Positions 50,680 to 58,655 of a DNA stretch of 64,000 nucleotides are shown here, piece by piece; position 1 is the first letter of the stretch, and each line of letters starts with the position of its first letter. Below the pieces are notes generated by a model. That model saw only the letters and a list, made by a program, of their open reading frames with translations, did not search any database and had not been told where the DNA came from. The stretch is from Streptomonospora sp. PA3 (lineage in GTDB: Bacteria; Actinomycetota; Actinomycetes; Streptosporangiales; Streptosporangiaceae), in contig NZ_VTZW01000016.1 of assembly GCF_009728995.1 (NCBI RefSeq), positions 516,421 to 580,420 of the forward strand. Direction: 5' to 3'. The translations under genes were made by a program, and so were the position numbers.

Positions 50680-51636
50680 CTAGGGGATCCCGAAGACGAT
50701 CTTCCCCCGGTTGTCCCCCGCCGCGAGCCGCGCGAACGCCGCCGGAGCCTCGTCCAGGCGATAGACCCGGTCGACGGCGGGGACGAGAGCACCGCCGGTC
50801 ACCAGGGCGGTGACCTCCTCAAGGTCGGCACGAGACTGCGGCACCGCCAGCACCCCCACGTGCTTCCCCGTGGTCCAGCGGATCGGCGGCCCGGCGAGCA
50901 GGGCGGCGACCAGCACACGCGTGTACCCGCCGACCACGAGATAGGCCCCGCCGGGACGCAGCGCCCGGTGCACGCGGTGCGGCGAGCGGTGCGCCACCAG
51001 GTCCACGATGCGGTCGTACCGGGAGCGGTGGTCGGCCCAGTCCTCCTCCTCGAAGGCCACCGCGTGGTCGGCGCCGGCGTGCCGCAGATACTCCGCCTTG
51101 TCCGCGCGGTCCACGGCGGTCACCGTGGCACCCCGGTGCTTGGCCAAGCCGGTCACCAACGCGCCGCCCGCCCCTCCGGCGCCGTTGACCAGCACCTGCA
51201 TGCCGGGCCGCAGTCCGCGCGTGGACCGCAGCGCGATGCACCCCGCCTGCGGGATCGCGGCCGCCTGCGCGAAGGAGAGCCCCGGCGGCTTGCGCGCCAG
51301 CAGCCGCGGCGGCGTCGCGACGTACTCCGCCAGCCCGCCGCGGTAGCCGGCCAGCTCCCCGAACACCTCGTCGCCCGGCGCGAAGTCGGTCACCGACGCC
51401 CCTGCCGCGGCCACAACCCCGGCGACGTCCGACCCCGGAACCGGGCTGCGCGGGCGCCGCAGCCCGCCGAGCCGCGCGTAGAAGGGCCGTCCGGCGAGGT
51501 TCTCCCGGTCCGATCCGTTGAGGGAGGCGGCCCGCACCCGGACGAGGACCTCGTCGTCTGCGGGGACCGGCTCGGGGATGTCGTCGACGGCGAGGACGTC
51601 GGCCGTCCCGTACCGATCCTGGATCACGGCTTTCAT
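50680..51636 (-). CDS. NAD(P)-dependent quinone-oxidoreductase-like enzyme (MDR family)
   Basis: The protein is 318 aa from ATG 51636 with GGAGCCTCC-type context upstream. It is a zinc-free medium-chain reductase: RVRAASLNGSDREN (about 33-46), PGSDVAGVV (about 66-74), and NGAGGAGGALV (about 149-159) for NADPH. The C-terminus NRGKIVFGIP is typical. Such enzymes reduce quinones or enones. It stands alone. Confidence 0.88.
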   Translation of the reverse strand: MKAVIQDRYGTADVLAVDDIPEPVPADDEVLVRVRAASLNGSDRENLAGRPFYARLGGLRRPRSPVPGSDVAGVVAAAGASVTDFAPGDEVFGELAGYRGGLAEYVATPPRLLARKPPGLSFAQAAAIPQAGCIALRSTRGLRPGMQVLVNGAGGAGGALVTGLAKHRGATVTAVDRADKAEYLRHAGADHAVAFEEEDWADHRSRYDRIVDLVAHRSPHRVHRALRPGGAYLVVGGYTRVLVAALLAGPPIRWTTGKHVGVLAVPQSRADLEEVTALVTGGALVPAVDRVYRLDEAPAAFARLAAGDNRGKIVFGIP

Positions 51637-51959
51637 GCGGGAGGCTCCTGTCTCGCACCGGCGCCCGGCACCTCCCCCCGGTTCCGGGAGGGCCTGGCAC
51701 GGCCGAATGCCGAACGCGCCGGAGGCCACCGGAACGACGAGCATGGCGACCGGGACGAGCTGGTTGCAGAATATCCGCAACCGGCTCGCTGCGGGCGATC
51801 GCGAACGTGGCGCAGCTCCTCTTCGCACGTCGTCGCAGGCGCGGGCGGCCGGCCGGCTTGGGCACCTCCGTCTCCGGCCCGACGGAGGTGCCCAATGCCC
51901 GTCCGCCGTATCGAGCGGTGCCGGCGTGCCGGCGAATGCGGCGATCGAAAGGCCTGTCG
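51637..51959. other. Intergenic region with a perfect hairpin
   Basis: This stretch lies between the oxidoreductase start and the aminoglycoside-phosphotransferase remnant. The only structure is the 15-bp hairpin at 51858-51895. A short hydrophobic frame on the minus strand near 51700-51780 might be the worn end of a membrane protein, but I cannot identify it. Confidence 0.45.
51858..51895. terminator. Perfect 15-bp inverted repeat
   Basis: TTGGGCACCTCCGTC (51858-51872) and GACGGAGGTGCCCAA (51881-51895) pair perfectly with an 8-base loop. It looks like an intrinsic terminator, yet no intact gene ends here; it may have belonged to a lost gene or may insulate the remnant downstream. Confidence 0.6.
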
Positions 51960-52319
51960 ATGGACGAGTCCACCTCCGATCAGCACCTGGTGCGGGCGCT
52001 GCTGCGCGATCAGCACCCCGATCTCGCCGACCTCGAACTCCGAGCCGTCGACGGAGGCTGGGACAACCGGCAGTGGCGCCTCGGCGAGGAGTTGGCCGTG
52101 GGCCTGCCGCGCACGCCCGCTCTGCTGCGTACAGAGCAGATGTGGCTGCCGGTGCTGGCGGAACGCCTGCCGCTGCCGACGCCCGCCCCGGTGCGGATCG
52201 GCGAACCCTCGGCCCTGTTCGAGCACACCTGGACGATAGCGCGCTGGGTCGAGGGTGATCCTCATGATCACGCGCATCCCCGCTGTGCCGGTCCCGCGCG
52301 TTGCGAGGCGGAGCGGTAG
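51960..52319 (+). pseudogene. Truncated aminoglycoside phosphotransferase-like gene
   Basis: Only 119 codons remain from ATG 51960. The sequence matches the N-terminal lobe of APH-family kinases: DGGWDNRQWRLGEELAVGLPR (split at about 29-49), WLPVLAERLPLPTPAPVRIG and TIARWVEGDP. Similarity stops near residue 102 and a stop follows. Full-length members have about 290 residues with HGD..NLL and D.D/G motifs, none of which is present. A deletion joined it to the start of the next gene, so it is probably non-functional. Confidence 0.75.
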
Positions 52320-52329
52320 CCTCTGCGGC

Positions 52330-53223
52330 ATGGCCGCAATCGACTTCAGTTCTCGCGTCGGTGTCTGGTGGACCAGCGACCGGTGGTCGATCAACGAGGT
52401 GATACCGCGTGCTCGCGAAATCGAGCAGCTCGGCTACGGCTCGCTGTTCTACGGTGAGGCGGGCGGCAAGGAGGCGTTCACCCAGGCCGCCGCGCTGCTG
52501 GGCGGCACCGAGCGGCTGGTGGTCGGCACCGGCATCGCCAACATCCACGCCCGCAGCGCGCCGGCCGCCGAGTCCGGCGCCAGGACGCTCGGCACTGTGC
52601 ACCCGGGGCGGTTCGTGCTCGGCCTGGGCGTCAGCCACGCCCCGCTGGTGGAGTACAGCTACGCCGGCTCCTACTCCAAGCCGCTGAGCACCATGCGGGA
52701 GTACCTGGCGACCATGGACGCCGTCCCGCCCGAGGTCGAACCGGACGCCCGGCGCCCGGCCCGGCTGCTGGCCGCGCTGGGCCCGAGGATGATCGAGCTG
52801 TCGGCCGAGGCGGCCGACGGAGCCCACCCCTACCTGGTGACCCCGGAGCACACCGCGCGCACCCGCGAGCTGCTGGGCCCCGACAAGTGGCTGGTCAGCG
52901 AGCAGGCCGTCGCGCTCACCACCGACCGGCAGACCGGTCTGGAACGCGCGCACCAGCACCTGCACGTCTACTCGCAGCTGCCGAACTACCGCAACTCCTG
53001 GCTGCGCCAGGGATTCGACGAGTCCGACCTGGTCGTCGGCGGCTCGGACAAGCTGGCCGAGGCGATGGTGGCCATGGGCGACACCGACGCGGTCGCGGCG
53101 CACGTCAAACGGCATCTGGACGCCGGCGCCGACCACGTGGTCGTCCAAGTCCTCGGCGAGGATCACTCCGCCGACCCGCTGCCGGCGCTGCGCGAACTCG
53201 CCTCGGCCCTCAGCCTCATCTGA
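52330..53223 (+). CDS. F420-type luciferase-like (LLM) oxidoreductase
   Basis: The protein is 297 aa from ATG 52330. It has the LLM barrel pattern: RVGVWWTSDRW near the start, AREIEQLGYGSLFYGE (about 28-43), VVGTGIANIHARSA (about 75-88) and VLGLGVSHAPLVE (about 103-115). It fits the probable F420-dependent subgroup of actinobacteria. Substrate unknown. It starts 11 bases after the phosphotransferase remnant. Confidence 0.87.
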   Translation: MAAIDFSSRVGVWWTSDRWSINEVIPRAREIEQLGYGSLFYGEAGGKEAFTQAAALLGGTERLVVGTGIANIHARSAPAAESGARTLGTVHPGRFVLGLGVSHAPLVEYSYAGSYSKPLSTMREYLATMDAVPPEVEPDARRPARLLAALGPRMIELSAEAADGAHPYLVTPEHTARTRELLGPDKWLVSEQAVALTTDRQTGLERAHQHLHVYSQLPNYRNSWLRQGFDESDLVVGGSDKLAEAMVAMGDTDAVAAHVKRHLDAGADHVVVQVLGEDHSADPLPALRELASALSLI

Positions 53224-53587
53224 GCACACCCGACCCGCCGGTCCGGCCGTGTGAGCCGGATGGCGGATGTGCGGTCCGGGCAGACGCGACCACGGACACT
53301 TCGTCGTCGAGGATCCCGATGACCGGGGAGAGCGGCGTCCTGTCGATATGGACAGAGCCCGCCCGCGGCCTGATCCGCGTCATCCCCGAGCACACGAAGA
53401 CCCGGATCGTCACCGTCCGCCTGGAGAACCGGCCGGCGGATCCGAGCAGCGGTTCCGTGGGCGCACGCGGTGGTTCGCTGGCCTTCCGGGGTCGTGCGGC
53501 GATCAGGAGGCGGCCGCCGGCGTGGCGCCGACGACCGCCTTGCCGATCACGTCGTGTCGGCGCGCTGTGTGTCGCGGAGTCGCATGA
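53224..53587. other. Intergenic region between converging genes
   Basis: About 364 bases without a supported gene. Overlapping frames are short, Arg/Pro-rich and lack ribosome sites. No strong hairpin was recognised. Confidence 0.5.
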
Positions 53588-54220
53588 CTACTTCGCCGCG
53601 TACGCCCGGACGGACTCGGTGTGGGTGTGCAGATGCTTCCACGACGGCAGGTGCTCGTAGACGATCTGGCCGAAGCCCGGCGCGAGGGGCTGGTCCACCC
53701 AGCCGCGCAGGAGCTCCGAGCCGACGGCGAGCCAGTTGGTCGGAACGGCGCCGGCCTGGATCATCCGCTGCATCGCGTAGTCGTGCGTCTCCTTCGTGGT
53801 GGCGGCCGAGGCGTCGGCGACCGCGTAGACCTCGTATCCCTTGCGCAGCGCGGTGAGCGCTGTCAGGGCGAGGCAGACGTCGGTCTGGATGCCCGCCATG
53901 ACCAGCTTCTTGCGGCCGGTCGCCTCGACCGCCGCGGTGAATCCGTCGTCGTCGAAGGCGTCGAAGACCGGGGCGCGGTAGTTGATCGGGTGGTCGCCGA
54001 GGACCGCGGCGAGTTCCGGGTACAGCGGGCCGGCCGGGAAGTCCTCGGGCCCCGACGTGACGACCAGCGGCACGTCGAAGAGTTTGGCGGTCTTGGCCAG
54101 AGCCAGGGTTCCATTGAGGTTCTCGTCGATCGTGTGCGACCCGATCAGGTTCGAGAATCCCACCTCGTGGTCGATCAGGACGACCGCACTGTTGTCGGGG
54201 GTGAGGGGCGTGTTCGCCAT
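53588..54220 (-). CDS. Isochorismatase-family (YcaC-like) hydrolase
   Basis: The protein is 210 aa from ATG 54220 with GGAAGCACC upstream. The cysteine-hydrolase triad is visible: Asp in LIDHEVG (about 17), Lys in GRKKLVMAG (about 105-113) and Cys in QTDVCLALTAL (about 119). YcaC-like members hydrolyse small amides or related compounds. A 14-bp palindrome upstream is shared with the divergent MarR gene, so the enzyme is probably induced by a small aromatic or oxidised compound. Confidence 0.88.
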   Translation of the reverse strand: MANTPLTPDNSAVVLIDHEVGFSNLIGSHTIDENLNGTLALAKTAKLFDVPLVVTSGPEDFPAGPLYPELAAVLGDHPINYRAPVFDAFDDDGFTAAVEATGRKKLVMAGIQTDVCLALTALTALRKGYEVYAVADASAATTKETHDYAMQRMIQAGAVPTNWLAVGSELLRGWVDQPLAPGFGQIVYEHLPSWKHLHTHTESVRAYAAK

Positions 54221-54306
54221 GGTGCTTCCTCGTGGTGGTTCGTGCCCGTACCGGGATCCCCGAGTACCGCGGGATCTCTCCGGTTTGGGAGGACGCTCGG
54301 CATAAC

Positions 54307-54320
54307 TGTCTGCGCAGACA
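54307..54320. promoter_or_regulatory. MarR operator near isochorismatase
   Basis: TGTCTGCGCAGACA is a perfect palindrome 87 bases before the isochorismatase start and differs from the site at 54496-54509 only by a symmetric T/C, A/G change. Confidence 0.7.
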
Positions 54321-54495
54321 AATAATTCCCCCGCCGCCGCCCCGCGCACGAACGGCTTCGTGAGTCGAGCGCGGCGACCGAGCACGTCGGCCGGATGTGC
54401 CCGGCGGTCCCCGCGGCCGGGGCGGGAGCCGGCGGGCAGCGGGCCCGGCGAAGCCGGTCCGGTCGTGCTCACCGACGGCGAACGGATGGAGATAC

Positions 54496-54509
54496 TGCCT
54501 GCGCAGGCA
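54496..54509. promoter_or_regulatory. MarR operator near marR
   Basis: TGCCTGCGCAGGCA is a perfect palindrome about 45 bases before the marR start. Together with 54307-54320 it defines a site TGYCTGCGCAGRCA. Confidence 0.7.
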
Positions 54510-54554
54510 TGTTTCGCCGGTTCGGAGGCGCCGGTGCCGCGATAGTGTTCGGGC

Positions 54555-55010
54555 ATGGCGACCCCGCGGCTGACCGAGCTCGAGGACGAGGCGTGGCAGG
54601 GCTTCCTGTACGCCCACGACCGCATCTGGCGTGATGTGGAGGCCGGCCTGGCCTCCGTGGGTGTCTCCATGGCCGAGTACAGCGTCATGGCGCTGCTCGC
54701 CCAAGCCGGGCGCACCGGCATGCGCATGTCGGAGCTGGCCAAGCGCCGTGTGATGTCCACCGGCGGTTTCACCCGGCTGGCGGACCGGCTCGAGAGCCGC
54801 GGGCTCATCGAGCGCCGCCGCGCCGCCGAGGACGGGCGCGGCTTCGCCGCGGCCCTCACCGACGAGGGGCGGGCTCTGCTGCGCAAGGCGTGGCGGCAGC
54901 AGTACCGGGACCTGCGCAGGCTCTTCTTCGATCGACTGGACGAGGACGATCTGCGCGACCTGGCGCGCGTCTGGTCGCGGCTCGATCCGGAGGCCGACGA
55001 CCGGGAATGA
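54555..55010 (+). CDS. MarR-family regulator
   Basis: The protein is 151 aa from ATG 54555. It has the MarR winged helix: SMAEYSVMALLAQAG, MRMSELAKRRVMSTGGFTRL and the wing ESRGLIERRRAAEDGRGFAAALTDEG (residues about 75-105). It lies opposite the isochorismatase gene, and the two palindromes in between are its likely operators. Confidence 0.92.
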   Translation: MATPRLTELEDEAWQGFLYAHDRIWRDVEAGLASVGVSMAEYSVMALLAQAGRTGMRMSELAKRRVMSTGGFTRLADRLESRGLIERRRAAEDGRGFAAALTDEGRALLRKAWRQQYRDLRRLFFDRLDEDDLRDLARVWSRLDPEADDRE

Positions 55011-55109
55011 CTCCGCCCCGATCGCATCCGGTGCCGAGGATGCGGGGACGGCGTGCGCGGCACCCTCCGCTCTTCGCGGTCCGTGGCGCTCCCGCCGGGC
55101 TGCGGGGTG

Positions 55110-55145
55110 CCCTCCTGACAGTCGGCCTCCTCGGCGGCAGGAGGG
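55110..55145. terminator. Short hairpin between converging genes
   Basis: CCCTCCTG (55110-55117) and CAGGAGGG (55138-55145) form an 8-bp inverted repeat with a 20-base loop between marR and the membrane-anchored protein gene. Weak but well placed. Confidence 0.45.
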
Positions 55146-55160
55146 TGGCGATCGGAAGTA

Positions 55161-55799
55161 CTACCCGGACTGGGGACTCAGGGTGCCGCTGGAGTCGATC
55201 CCGCCCATAACCGAAGACTCGCCGCTCCACGAGTAGCGGAGCTCCTCGCCGCTCTTCTCCAGCACGACCGTGCCGTTGACACAGCCGCTCCCGCTGGGGA
55301 ACTCCAAGCGGAACTCCAACCGCTTCTCCTCGACCGAGTTCAGGCCGAGCTCACCGGTGCAGCCGCTGCTGGGGATCTCCAGGCTTCCTTCGGCACTGCC
55401 CTCCTTCAAGGTGATGGTGACGTTGAAGGTAGAGCTGCCTTGTTCGACCTCCCCGCTCCAGGTCCCCGCCCACTCGGCGGGGACCTCGGCGTCTGTCGAA
55501 CCTTCGGCGGTGCCTGTGGGGGGATCGACGAGGGCGACGCCGATGGCCAGACCGCACAGCGTGAGAACGCCGAGGCCGCCGAGAGCGCCCAGAAGCACCA
55601 CGCACGCGAGGGGAGAGACCTCACCGCTACTCGCGGAGTTCGGACGCTGCGGCCCGCGCTCGCCCCACGAACCGGCCCCCGTGCCCAAGTACGGCGCTGG
55701 ATCCGGTTTGCTCTTCCAGCGGTCCGGGTCGACCGGGGGCCATCCCCAGTCCCGTCCATCCCGGTCCAGCCAGTCGGGACCGCCGTCTCCGTCGCTCAT
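55161..55799 (-). CDS. Membrane-anchored extracellular protein, unknown function
   Basis: The protein is 212 aa from ATG 55799. A cytosolic Trp/Asp/Pro-rich N-terminus (1-60) precedes one membrane helix (about 62-90). The exported part (from about 95) begins with an acidic linker and continues as a beta-rich domain containing WAGTWSGEVEQG and FNVTITLKEG, with a Cys pair. It resembles other small actinobacterial proteins often encoded with serine/threonine kinases, but none is near. Confidence 0.7.
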   Translation of the reverse strand: MSDGDGGPDWLDRDGRDWGWPPVDPDRWKSKPDPAPYLGTGAGSWGERGPQRPNSASSGEVSPLACVVLLGALGGLGVLTLCGLAIGVALVDPPTGTAEGSTDAEVPAEWAGTWSGEVEQGSSTFNVTITLKEGSAEGSLEIPSSGCTGELGLNSVEEKRLEFRLEFPSGSGCVNGTVVLEKSGEELRYSWSGESSVMGGIDSSGTLSPQSG

Positions 55800-56211
55800 C
55801 ACGGCTCCTGGTGACCATCGGCGTCGTCTCACAGGCGGCGCCGGCCCCGCGGAGAGGAAAGGATCAGGAGTGAGGGGCGTGTCGTAGCGCTCAGGGGGTT
55901 CCCGAACATCTGCGCTGCGACGGTCCACCCGTGTGAGCCGCCCGCCGGGGCTCCCTCCGCTCGAATCGCAATCCTGATCCGCCGACGCACCGCACGCGTT
56001 GGCGTTTTCCCGTCCGGTTTACCCGGCCTTTGCCACGGTAATACGGGACGACGGGGTACGCCTTGCGATGCCCGTCGTGGAAGGTGAGCACGCGCAAGCA
56101 GACCTGCCCGGCGGCCTACTCGCCGTAGGCGGGAAGACTGCTGTGGGTGCACAGGTGCCGGTCCCCGGGATAGAGGAGCAGCGTGGCCTGCTCCACCTGA
56201 TCCGCGAGCGC
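55800..56211. other. Intergenic region without a supported gene
   Basis: About 410 bases between the membrane-anchored protein start and the sigma factor stop. A minus-strand frame around 55891-56097 reads VLTFHDGHRKAYPVVPYY but has no start context or known domain; it may be a remnant. Confidence 0.45.
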
Positions 56212-57417
56212 TCATGTCCAGCTGAGGCGTTCCCGCAGCAGGGCCTGCTGGGCCGGGTTGGCGGTCAGGTCGAGGGCGCGGAGGTCGGCCGCGCGGGCCT
56301 CGTCCGGGCGGGCCAGTTCGCGGAGCACGTCGGCGCGGACCGCGTGGTACAGGTGGTAGCGGTCGAGCGCGTCGGCCAGGGCGTCGAGCTCGGACATCGC
56401 GGCCCGCGGACCGGCGGCGTAGCGCAGGGCGACGGCACGGTTGAGCCGGGCCACGGGTGAGGGAGCGAGGTGCAGCAGCATGTCGTACAGCAGCACGATC
56501 TGCTCCCAGTCGGTGTCCTCCCAGCGCTCGGCCTCGGCGTGGCAGGCCACGATCGCGGCCTGCAGCTGGTACGGGCCGGGACGGTGCCGCATGGCGGCGC
56601 GGGTCAGCAGCCGGGTCGCCTCCGCGATCTCCGTCCGGTCCCAGCGGGACCGGTCCTGGTGCTGGAGCAGGACCAGCCCGCCGGCGGGGTCGAAGCGGGC
56701 GGTGCCGCGGGCGCGGTGCAGCCGGATCAGCGCGAGCAGCCCCGCCGCCTCCGGATCGGCCGGCATCAGCCGGTGCAGCAGGGTGGCCAGCCACTCGGCA
56801 TCGTCGACGAGGTCGCGTGCGGCCGACCGCTCTGCGGTGGCCAGATAGCCCTCGTTCAGCAGCAGGTAGATCACCGCGAGCACCTCGCTCAGCCGAGCGT
56901 CCAGCTCGTCGCCGCCCGGGACCCGGTACGGGATCCCGGCCTCGGTGATCTTCCGTTTGGCGCGGGTGATCCGCTGCGCCACCGTGCTCTCGGGCACCAG
57001 GAACGCGCGTGCGATCTGGGCGGTGGTCAGGCCGCACACCACGCGCAGGGTGAGCGCGATCTGCGCCGACCGGGGCAGCGCCGGGTGGCAGCACGTGAAG
57101 ACGAGCCGCAGCCGGTCGTCGGGCTCGGAGTCCGGATCGCGATGGATCAGCCACTGCAGCTGCTCCAGCTTGCTGCGGTAGTTGCTGTTCCGGCGCAGCG
57201 CGTCCACCCCGCGCCGCCGGGCGACGGTGAACAGCCACGCATCGGGCCGCCGGGGGATCCCTTCGGTCGGCCAGCGCTGGAGCGCGCTCACGACGGCGTC
57301 TTGGACCAGGTCCTCCGCAGTGGCGAAGTCGCCGATCAGCGGGACCAGGGACGCGGCCAAGCGGCCCGCGTGCTCCCGTACCACGCGGGCCAGCTCGGCG
57401 TGCGACGGCTCGGTCAC
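56212..57417 (-). CDS. ECF42-type sigma factor
   Basis: The protein is 401 aa from GTG 57417 (GTGA overlap with the YCII gene). Sigma region 2 is seen in DFATAEDLVQDAVVSALQRWP and PDAWLFTVARRRGVDALRR, and region 4 in LTLRVVCGLTTAQIARAFLVPESTVAQRITRAK (split here for length in the protein at about 125-157). A long helical, TPR-like C-terminus follows (about 180-401), a hallmark of ECF42. These factors have no anti-sigma partner and are encoded with DGPF/YCII proteins, as here. Confidence 0.92.
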   Translation of the reverse strand: MTEPSHAELARVVREHAGRLAASLVPLIGDFATAEDLVQDAVVSALQRWPTEGIPRRPDAWLFTVARRRGVDALRRNSNYRSKLEQLQWLIHRDPDSEPDDRLRLVFTCCHPALPRSAQIALTLRVVCGLTTAQIARAFLVPESTVAQRITRAKRKITEAGIPYRVPGGDELDARLSEVLAVIYLLLNEGYLATAERSAARDLVDDAEWLATLLHRLMPADPEAAGLLALIRLHRARGTARFDPAGGLVLLQHQDRSRWDRTEIAEATRLLTRAAMRHRPGPYQLQAAIVACHAEAERWEDTDWEQIVLLYDMLLHLAPSPVARLNRAVALRYAAGPRAAMSELDALADALDRYHLYHAVRADVLRELARPDEARAADLRALDLTANPAQQALLRERLSWT

Positions 57418-57764
57418 GGGCCCGCCGGCGCCAGCGGGCGGATTTCGACAACCGGGCATCCCGGCCAGGCCTCGACCATCCGCAGCGCCTCGTCCAGATC
57501 GGCGACGTCGATCTCGACGTACCCGCTGACCACCTCCTTGCCCTCTACGAAGGGCCCGTCGGTGATGACGGGCTCGCCGCCGTCCAGCCGGACCGTGGTC
57601 GCGGTGTCGGCCTCCTGCAGCTTGCTCCCGCCCCGGATCCTGCCGGCGTTGTCGGCGAACCACTGGTTGACCCGCTCATAGGCCCTCTCGCGCTCCGCCG
57701 GGCCCATGGCCTGCAGCTCGTTGGCGAACTGCTCGGTGTCCACGAACAACAGTACGTACTTCAC
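57414..57764 (-). CDS. YCII/DGPF-domain protein
   Basis: The protein is 116 aa from GTG 57764 with AGGAGG upstream. It has KYVLLFVDTEQF at the start, the diagnostic TDGPFVEGKEVVSGY (about 68-82) and a final PVVEIRPL strand. It overlaps the ECF42 sigma gene by 4 bases. Such proteins are the conserved partners of ECF42 factors; their role in signalling is not settled. Confidence 0.9.
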   Translation of the reverse strand: MKYVLLFVDTEQFANELQAMGPAERERAYERVNQWFADNAGRIRGGSKLQEADTATTVRLDGGEPVITDGPFVEGKEVVSGYVEIDVADLDEALRMVEAWPGCPVVEIRPLAPAGP

Positions 57765-57817
57765 GCGTCCCGCCTCCTGGTCTGCGACCGCTCGCCACCG
57801 TGTATGGCCGGCGCCCG

Positions 57818-58306
57818 CTACGCCTGGCCCTCTTCCCGCATCTCGCCCATCCGCCGCGCCAGCTCTTCCGGCTCGACGTCCTCCACGTGTGTCGCGATGG
57901 TCCACCCGTGCCCGAACGGGTCCACGATGAACCCGTCCCGGTCGCCGTAGAACTGGTCTTGGGGCGGCCGCCGAAGGTCGGCGCCGAGCTGCACGGCCCG
58001 CTCGACGACCGCGTCCACGTCCTCGACGTAGACGAACAGGAACGACGGAGAGCCGGCGAGGCCGCCGGCCGGCGGCGCCTTCGTCCCCTGCTCCGAAGCT
58101 TCGTCCTCGACGATGAGGACCGAGTCGCCGATCCGGATCTCGGCGTGGGCGATGGTCCCCCCGGGACCGGGGAAGCGCATCCGCTCGGTCGCCTGGAAGA
58201 CCGCGGTGTAGAACTCCAGCGCCTTCGCCGCGCCCTGGACGACCAGGCAGGGCGTGACACGGCGGTAGGTGTCGGGAATCGGTTGCGGTGCTGCTGTCGG
58301 TGCCAT
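57818..58306 (-). CDS. PhnB-like VOC-superfamily protein
   Basis: The protein is 162 aa from ATG 58306. The two beta-alpha-beta-beta-beta halves of a glyoxalase fold are seen (VTPCLVVQGAAKALEFYTAVF; FLFVYVEDVDAVVERAVQLGAD; DPFGHGWTIATHVED). PhnB-like proteins often accompany ECF42 genes. It is not a FosA/FosB-type fosfomycin thiol transferase: it lies 26 kb from the phosphonate cluster and belongs to the sigma-factor unit. Confidence 0.85.
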   Translation of the reverse strand: MAPTAAPQPIPDTYRRVTPCLVVQGAAKALEFYTAVFQATERMRFPGPGGTIAHAEIRIGDSVLIVEDEASEQGTKAPPAGGLAGSPSFLFVYVEDVDAVVERAVQLGADLRRPPQDQFYGDRDGFIVDPFGHGWTIATHVEDVEPEELARRMGEMREEGQA

Positions 58307-58655
58307 GGGTGTCCTCCGTGCTCAGGTGTGCCTGCAGCGGCGGGGCGTTCCCCGTACCCCGGGGTATCCCCCTTCGCCTGCCTCTCACCTGATAGACGAT
58401 CGGCGGCCACCCCGATACGACACTTCCCGGCGCCCGGTTTCCGAGCTGGCCCATCGGCGCCGGTCCCCGGCCCAGGAGCGGCCCTGGCCGGGCGGACCCG
58501 ACGGTTCGGCCGAACGGTTCCGGCGGCGCGGTCCTTCCCGCCGGCAGGCCGGCGGCGCCGCAGCAGCAGGATGGCCCCCGGCACCGACACCGCGGCGCGC
58601 CCCGGTGCTCCGCGGCGGCGGAGCCGGGGCGCGCCCTGGCGATCGGGTTGGAGCC
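58307..58655. other. Intergenic region with BCCT terminator
   Basis: About 350 bases on the 3' side of the BCCT gene. The only clear structure is the hairpin 58594-58635. No gene is supported; the sigma/YCII/VOC promoter should lie near 58310-58420, though no clear ECF -35/-10 pair was found. Confidence 0.5.
58594..58635 (-). terminator. Terminator downstream of the BCCT gene
   Basis: GGCGCGCCCCGG (58594-58605) pairs perfectly with CCGGGGCGCGCC (58624-58635), and inside it CTCCGC pairs with GCGGAG around a 4-base loop. It begins 20 bases after the BCCT stop in the direction of transcription. Confidence 0.75.

Larger units (their letters stand above)
54221..54554. promoter_or_regulatory. Divergent isochorismatase / marR promoter region
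   Basis: The region holds two related 14-bp palindromes, 54307-54320 and 54496-54509, one for each gene. AT-rich AAATAATT follows the first. No gene is supported between them. Confidence 0.65.

Noticed and set aside
57818-58306. VOC protein as a fosfomycin thiol transferase (FosA/FosB)
   Set aside because: It is PhnB-like, lies 26 kb from the phosphonate cluster and belongs to the ECF42 sigma/YCII unit, where such proteins are normal.
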